Below, piece after piece: positions 31,591 through 35,091 of a stretch of DNA of 35,091 nucleotides. The translations under genes and the position numbers were made by a program. The notes beneath the pieces were generated by a model that made no database searches, was not told the origin of the DNA, and saw only the letters and a list, made by a program, of their open reading frames with translations. The stretch's first letter is position 1. Every line of letters starts with the position of its first letter. The stretch is from Bacillota bacterium (GTDB taxonomy: Bacteria > Bacillota > Clostridia > Oscillospirales > Ruminococcaceae): positions 1-35,091 of the forward strand of contig JAEWXO010000017.1 in assembly GCA_023458875.1 (NCBI GenBank). The letters run 5' to 3'.

Positions 31591-33943
31591 CTCTAAAGGA
31601 ACGATGGACAAGAAAAACCCCGAGGTCAGACGATACCTTGCACAAAGAGCCGAACTGCTTGGAGCAATCCGTCTGCCCAACAACGCATTTAGTAAAAATG
31701 CAGGAACGGAAGTTACAAGCGACATCATCTTTCTGCAAAAGCGTGACCGCCCCATTGATGTGGATAGGGATTGGATACACCTTGGGCTTGATGAAAACGA
31801 CATTGCCCTAAATAGCTACTTTGCAGACCACCCCAAAATGATACTGGGTAATATGGAAATGGTCAGCGGTCAGTTTGGTATGGAAAGTGCCTGTGTTCCC
31901 ATTGAGAGTGCAGACCTTTCAGAACAGTTAAAATCGGCTGTCCATAGCATTGAGGGCGAAATCAGCGAATCGGATCTGCCCGATATAGAAATCTCCGAGC
32001 AAATTTCTATTCCTGCCGACCCCAATGTAAAAAACCATACTTACACCCTTGTGGATGGTGATGTTTACTTCCGTGAAAACTCACGCATGGTAAAGTCTGC
32101 CTTAAACCAAACGGCAAAGGAACGCATTACGGGGCTTGTAGAGCTTCGGGAATGTGTCAATAGCCTTATCTACTATCAGCTTGAGGATTTTAGCGATGAA
32201 GTCATCAAAGCCGAACAGGTCAAGTTAAATCAGCTCTACGATACCTTTACCGCAAAATATGGGCTAATTAACAGCCGTGGCAATTCCATTGCCTTTAGCG
32301 AAGATAATTCCTACTACCTCCTATGCTCCCTTGAAGATGTGGACGAGGACGGTAACCTAAAAGCCAAAGCGGATATGTTCACCAAACGCACCATTAAAAA
32401 AGCCGCAAATATCACAAGCGTGGATACTCCCTCAGAAGCTCTCGCCGTTTCCATTTCCGAAAAAGCAAAGGTAGATTTGTCCTTTATGGCAGAACTGACA
32501 GGGCTATCCAATGAAGAAATTGCTGTGCAGCTTAAAGGTGTTATCTTTCGTGTTCCCGAATTGTATCACACTGATGCACCGCCCCGTTATGTCACAGCCG
32601 ATGAATACCTTTCCAGCAATGTCCGTGAAAAGCTCCGTACCGCCGAGCTTGCCGCCAAAGCAAACGAGGAATATACGGTCAATGTAGAAGCACTCAAGCA
32701 GGCGCAACCCACAGATTTAGATACAAGCGAAATTGAGGTGCGTATTGGAAGCACTTGGATTGACAAAGAGTATATGCAGGAATTTATGTATGAACTCTTT
32801 GACACTCCTCACCGCAATCAAGGCAATATCAAGGTCAATTACTCAAATTTCACTGCCGAATGGAGCGTAACCGCCAAAAATTCTATCAGCTATGATGATG
32901 TTGCCGCCTATGCTACTTATGGTACAGACAGAGCAAACGCATACAAGATTTTTGAAGATACCCTTAACCTCCGTGATGTGCGTATCTATGATACCAAAAC
33001 AGAGCCAGACGGAAAGGAAATCCGTGTACTCAATATAGATGCTACACAGCTTGCACAGCAAAAACAGCAGCTTATCAAGGACGCATTTAAGGACTGGATT
33101 TTCAGAGATGCCGACAGACGGCAGAACCTTGTTAAGCTCTACAACGAGCGTTTTAATTCCGTAAGACCCCGAGAATATGACGGCAGCCATATCAATTTTG
33201 TGGGTATGAATCCACAAATAAAGCTCCGTGAACATCAGATAAATGCCATTGCCCATATTCTTTACGGCAACAATACCCTGCTTGCACATGAAGTAGGTGC
33301 AGGCAAAACCTTTGAAATGATTGCAGGGGCAATGGAAAGTAAGCGGCTTGGACTGTGCCAAAAACCACTCTTTGCCGTACCCAACCACCTAACCGAACAA
33401 TGGGCAAGTGAGTTTCTAAGGCTTTATCCTGCCGCCAATATCTTGGTGGCCACGAAGAAAGACTTTGAAACAAAAAACCGCAAGAAATTCTGTGCAAGAA
33501 TAGCCACAGGCGAATACGATGCGGTAATTATCGGACACAGCCAGTTTGAGCGTATTCCTGTTTCTTTGGAACGGCAGGAACGCTTGCTCCGTCAGCAGAT
33601 TGATGAAATTGAGCAAGGCATACGGGAAGTGAAATCAAGCGGTGGTGAGGGCTTTACCGTCAAGCAGTTTGAACGCACCAAAAAGGGGCTGATTGAACGG
33701 CTGAAAAAATTAGAAGCAAGGGAACGCAAAGATAGTGTGGTTACCTTTGAACAATTAGGTGTAGACAGGCTCTATGTGGACGAAGCACACAGCTACAAAA
33801 ATCTTTTCACATTCACGAAAATGCGGAATGTGGCAGGACTTTCTACCTCCGATGCTCAAAAATCAAGCGATATGTTTCTAAAGTGCCGCTACATGGACGA
33901 GCTGACAGGGTGCAAAGGCACAGTATTTGCAACGGGAATGCCC
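31577..33943 (+). pseudogene. Internal fragment of an ICE-type methylase/SNF2-like helicase
   Basis: About 790 codons from the middle of the very large (2,000+ residue) methylase-helicase proteins of clostridial ICEs. The left end retains the tail of the N6-methylase part (VAFVTSKGTMDKKN, LLGAIRLPNNAF, AGTEVTSDIIFLQKRD). The right half has helicase motifs: LLAHEVGAGKTFEM (Walker A), VPNHLTEQWASEFL, DRLYVDEAHSYKN (DEAH box) and GTVFATG (motif III). Both ends are lost: the left fuses head-on with the topB tail, and after ATGMP the sequence changes abruptly. The open frame from 31,469 to 34,030 includes foreign codons at both ends. Base use is richer in G and C than the chromosome. Confidence 0.82.
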
Positions 33944-33980
33944 AACGCTACACCCTATCAACGATTATCGTGCATATATT

Positions 33981-34011
33981 CCCCGATAAAAGCTTTTTAC
34001 TTTTATCGGGG
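33981..34011 (+). terminator. Strong hairpin beside the recombinase stop
   Basis: A 12-bp perfect stem (ccccgataaaag, 33981-33992 with 34000-34011) has a 7-base loop, then attttgcttt on the plus strand. It lies nine bases past the serine recombinase stop and at the edge of the helicase junction. It may be a terminator or part of the element end. Confidence 0.55.
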
Positions 34012-34019
34012 ATTTTGCT

Positions 34020-35091
34020 TTAAATACTAAATCTGATGTCAATTCCGTTTTCGTCGGAAATATAGACAACATCAATCATGGTGACGGCAAGAGCGTGTTT
34101 TTCATCCATAGAAAGCTCGTTCCAACGGCTCATCGGGTCAGATAATGGCTTGGTATCAATTTCCTTGTGCTTGCGAGCCTGAGAGCGTAATTTCTCTTCC
34201 AGTTCAGATTTCTTATCATGAAGAGCTTTTACTCTCTGCTGAATGTAATCGAAAAGTACATCATCAGCATTGGCAAGCTTGTCCATCAGCTTTCTGATTT
34301 CATCATCAAGGCGGAGTATCTCAGCATTCAGATTATCAGCTTCGGAATTTGGCTTAGACCTTTTCTTCTTTGCAATGACAAGATTTTCAATGCGATTTTT
34401 CATTGCCTCGAATACAAGCTTTTCAGCTTCATCAGGTTTAATGGCAAGTCTTTTTTTGATGCACCCTGCACTGCGATATGCGCCCGAATCAAGGAAATAT
34501 CTCCATTGTTTTGTGCGTTTGGCATTCCATGAATACGCTAAACTCAAACCATATTCACAGTGACCACATTTCGCAAGACCTACAAGCCATGAATTCATTG
34601 CACTGCCATTGTTGGGGATTTTTTGATTGTGAGATTTCTTATCCTGTACCGCAAGCCATGTTTCTGAATCAACAAGCCCTTCGTGATAACCAACCTTTAT
34701 GTACTCTGAACCGTCGGGATTTTTATGTCTGAACAATCCGTGAATACCATCAAACGCATCTACATCATCAATAATTTCAAATCCCTTTGACACAAAATAC
34801 CTGTAAACATCAATATCTGCTCTTACATAAAGCGGACTTTCCAGAAGTCTTGAAAAATGGCTTCTGTCCATGTTAGTTCTGCCTGTTCGTGAATTTTTAG
34901 ACGGCTTTGATACATCAATATCATTATCACGAAAATAGTTTACAATATCTGCAAGCGAAGCACAATTTTTCTGATAAATCTCGTATGACTTGACGATAAC
35001 CTGTGACTGTTCAGACGGCACTAAAACCGAACCTGTTTTGCCGTTAATAGTTCTTCGCTCAGGTTCATAACCATAATAGACCTTGCCGCCT
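34020..35091 (-). CDS. Large serine recombinase, C-terminal part (5' end outside window)
   Basis: The frame is open to the right edge, so the catalytic N-terminal domain with its serine is not seen. Visible are: the end of that region (KVYYGYEPERRT), the Recombinase domain (EIYQKNCASLADIVNYFRDN, HFSRLLESPLYVRADIDVYR), a zinc beta-ribbon (LAKCGHCEYGLSL with a later Cys in SAGCIKKRL), a long coiled coil (DNLNAEILRLDDEIRKLMDK onward) and a short beta tail (VVYISDENGIDIRFSI). This order is that of large serine integrases of conjugative and mobilisable elements. It points toward the adjacent helicase junction, as expected for an integrase next to an element end. Confidence 0.9.
   Translation of the reverse strand, partial: GGKVYYGYEPERRTINGKTGSVLVPSEQSQVIVKSYEIYQKNCASLADIVNYFRDNDIDVSKPSKNSRTGRTNMDRSHFSRLLESPLYVRADIDVYRYFVSKGFEIIDDVDAFDGIHGLFRHKNPDGSEYIKVGYHEGLVDSETWLAVQDKKSHNQKIPNNGSAMNSWLVGLAKCGHCEYGLSLAYSWNAKRTKQWRYFLDSGAYRSAGCIKKRLAIKPDEAEKLVFEAMKNRIENLVIAKKKRSKPNSEADNLNAEILRLDDEIRKLMDKLANADDVLFDYIQQRVKALHDKKSELEEKLRSQARKHKEIDTKPLSDPMSRWNELSMDEKHALAVTMIDVVYISDENGIDIRFSI

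Larger units (their letters stand above)
26930..35091. mobile_element. Mosaic of integrative-element fragments
   Basis: From the tRNA-Leu scar to the right edge every gene is of mobile-element type: replication-initiator-like, ArdC/YodL, Phd-Doc, topoisomerase III tail, methylase/helicase piece and large serine recombinase. At least three are cut at abrupt junctions (about 28,004, 31,580 and 33,944) where strand orientation also changes. From about 28,005 the base composition is visibly richer in G and C than the left of the window. The element is composite or decayed; its right boundary is not in view. Confidence 0.75.

Noticed and set aside
1..35091. CRISPR arrays, rRNA genes or a full insertion sequence
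   Set aside because: No regularly spaced repeats, no rRNA-like stretch and no transposase with flanking inverted repeats were seen.

Overview
The window looks like a low-G+C Gram-positive (Firmicutes) chromosome, most likely Ruminococcus or a close gut clostridial relative. Evidence: strongly A+T-biased codons, good Shine-Dalgarno sites with frequent TTG/GTG starts, a dockerin-bearing GH25 lysozyme, a type III glutamine synthetase, a DUF4250 protein, and ICE-type genes at the right end. All assignments come from reading translated sequence and motifs; no database search was run.

Left part (1-8 kb): the C-terminal end of a YhaN/SbcC-like ATPase runs in from the left edge. It converges, across a bidirectional terminator, on a complete F-type ATP synthase operon read leftward (atpI-B-E-F-H-A-G-D-C). 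The c subunit carries two ring carboxylates (E28 and E61) plus the S-T-x-x-Y pattern of Na+-coupled rotors, so the enzyme is probably Na+-linked.

Middle part (8-26.5 kb) is ordinary chromosome: metY, the secreted dockerin/GH25 protein, a LUD-domain protein, and a SpoVB/MurJ-like flippase. A rightward cluster follows: Xer-type recombinase, DUF4250, MoxR ATPase, DUF58 and a membrane protein, closed by a perfect 24-bp inverted repeat. Then come a TfoX-N protein trailing an out-of-frame solute-binding-protein tail, a PNPOx-like flavoprotein, an SPL-type radical SAM protein, YlmH, glutamine synthetase III behind a leader with mutually exclusive hairpins, an ABC-F ATPase and an alpha/beta-hydrolase lipase.

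Right part (about 26.9 kb to the end) is a mosaic of mobile-element debris. It opens with the 3' half of a tRNA-Leu(CAA) gene and its terminator, a classic integration-site scar. Next is a replication-initiator-like gene with a tandem-hairpin leader, cut off at about 28,004. It abuts the tail of an ArdC/YodL-type ICE protein in the opposite orientation, itself split by a homopolymer frameshift. An intact Phd-Doc toxin-antitoxin pair follows, then the last ~125 codons of topoisomerase III, joined head-on to an internal piece of an ICE methylase/helicase. That piece is cut at about 33,944 beside a large serine recombinase that runs off the right edge. The most attractive follow-ups are the glnN leader switch, the rep leader, the two-carboxylate Na+ rotor, the tRNA-Leu scar, and the series of truncation junctions.
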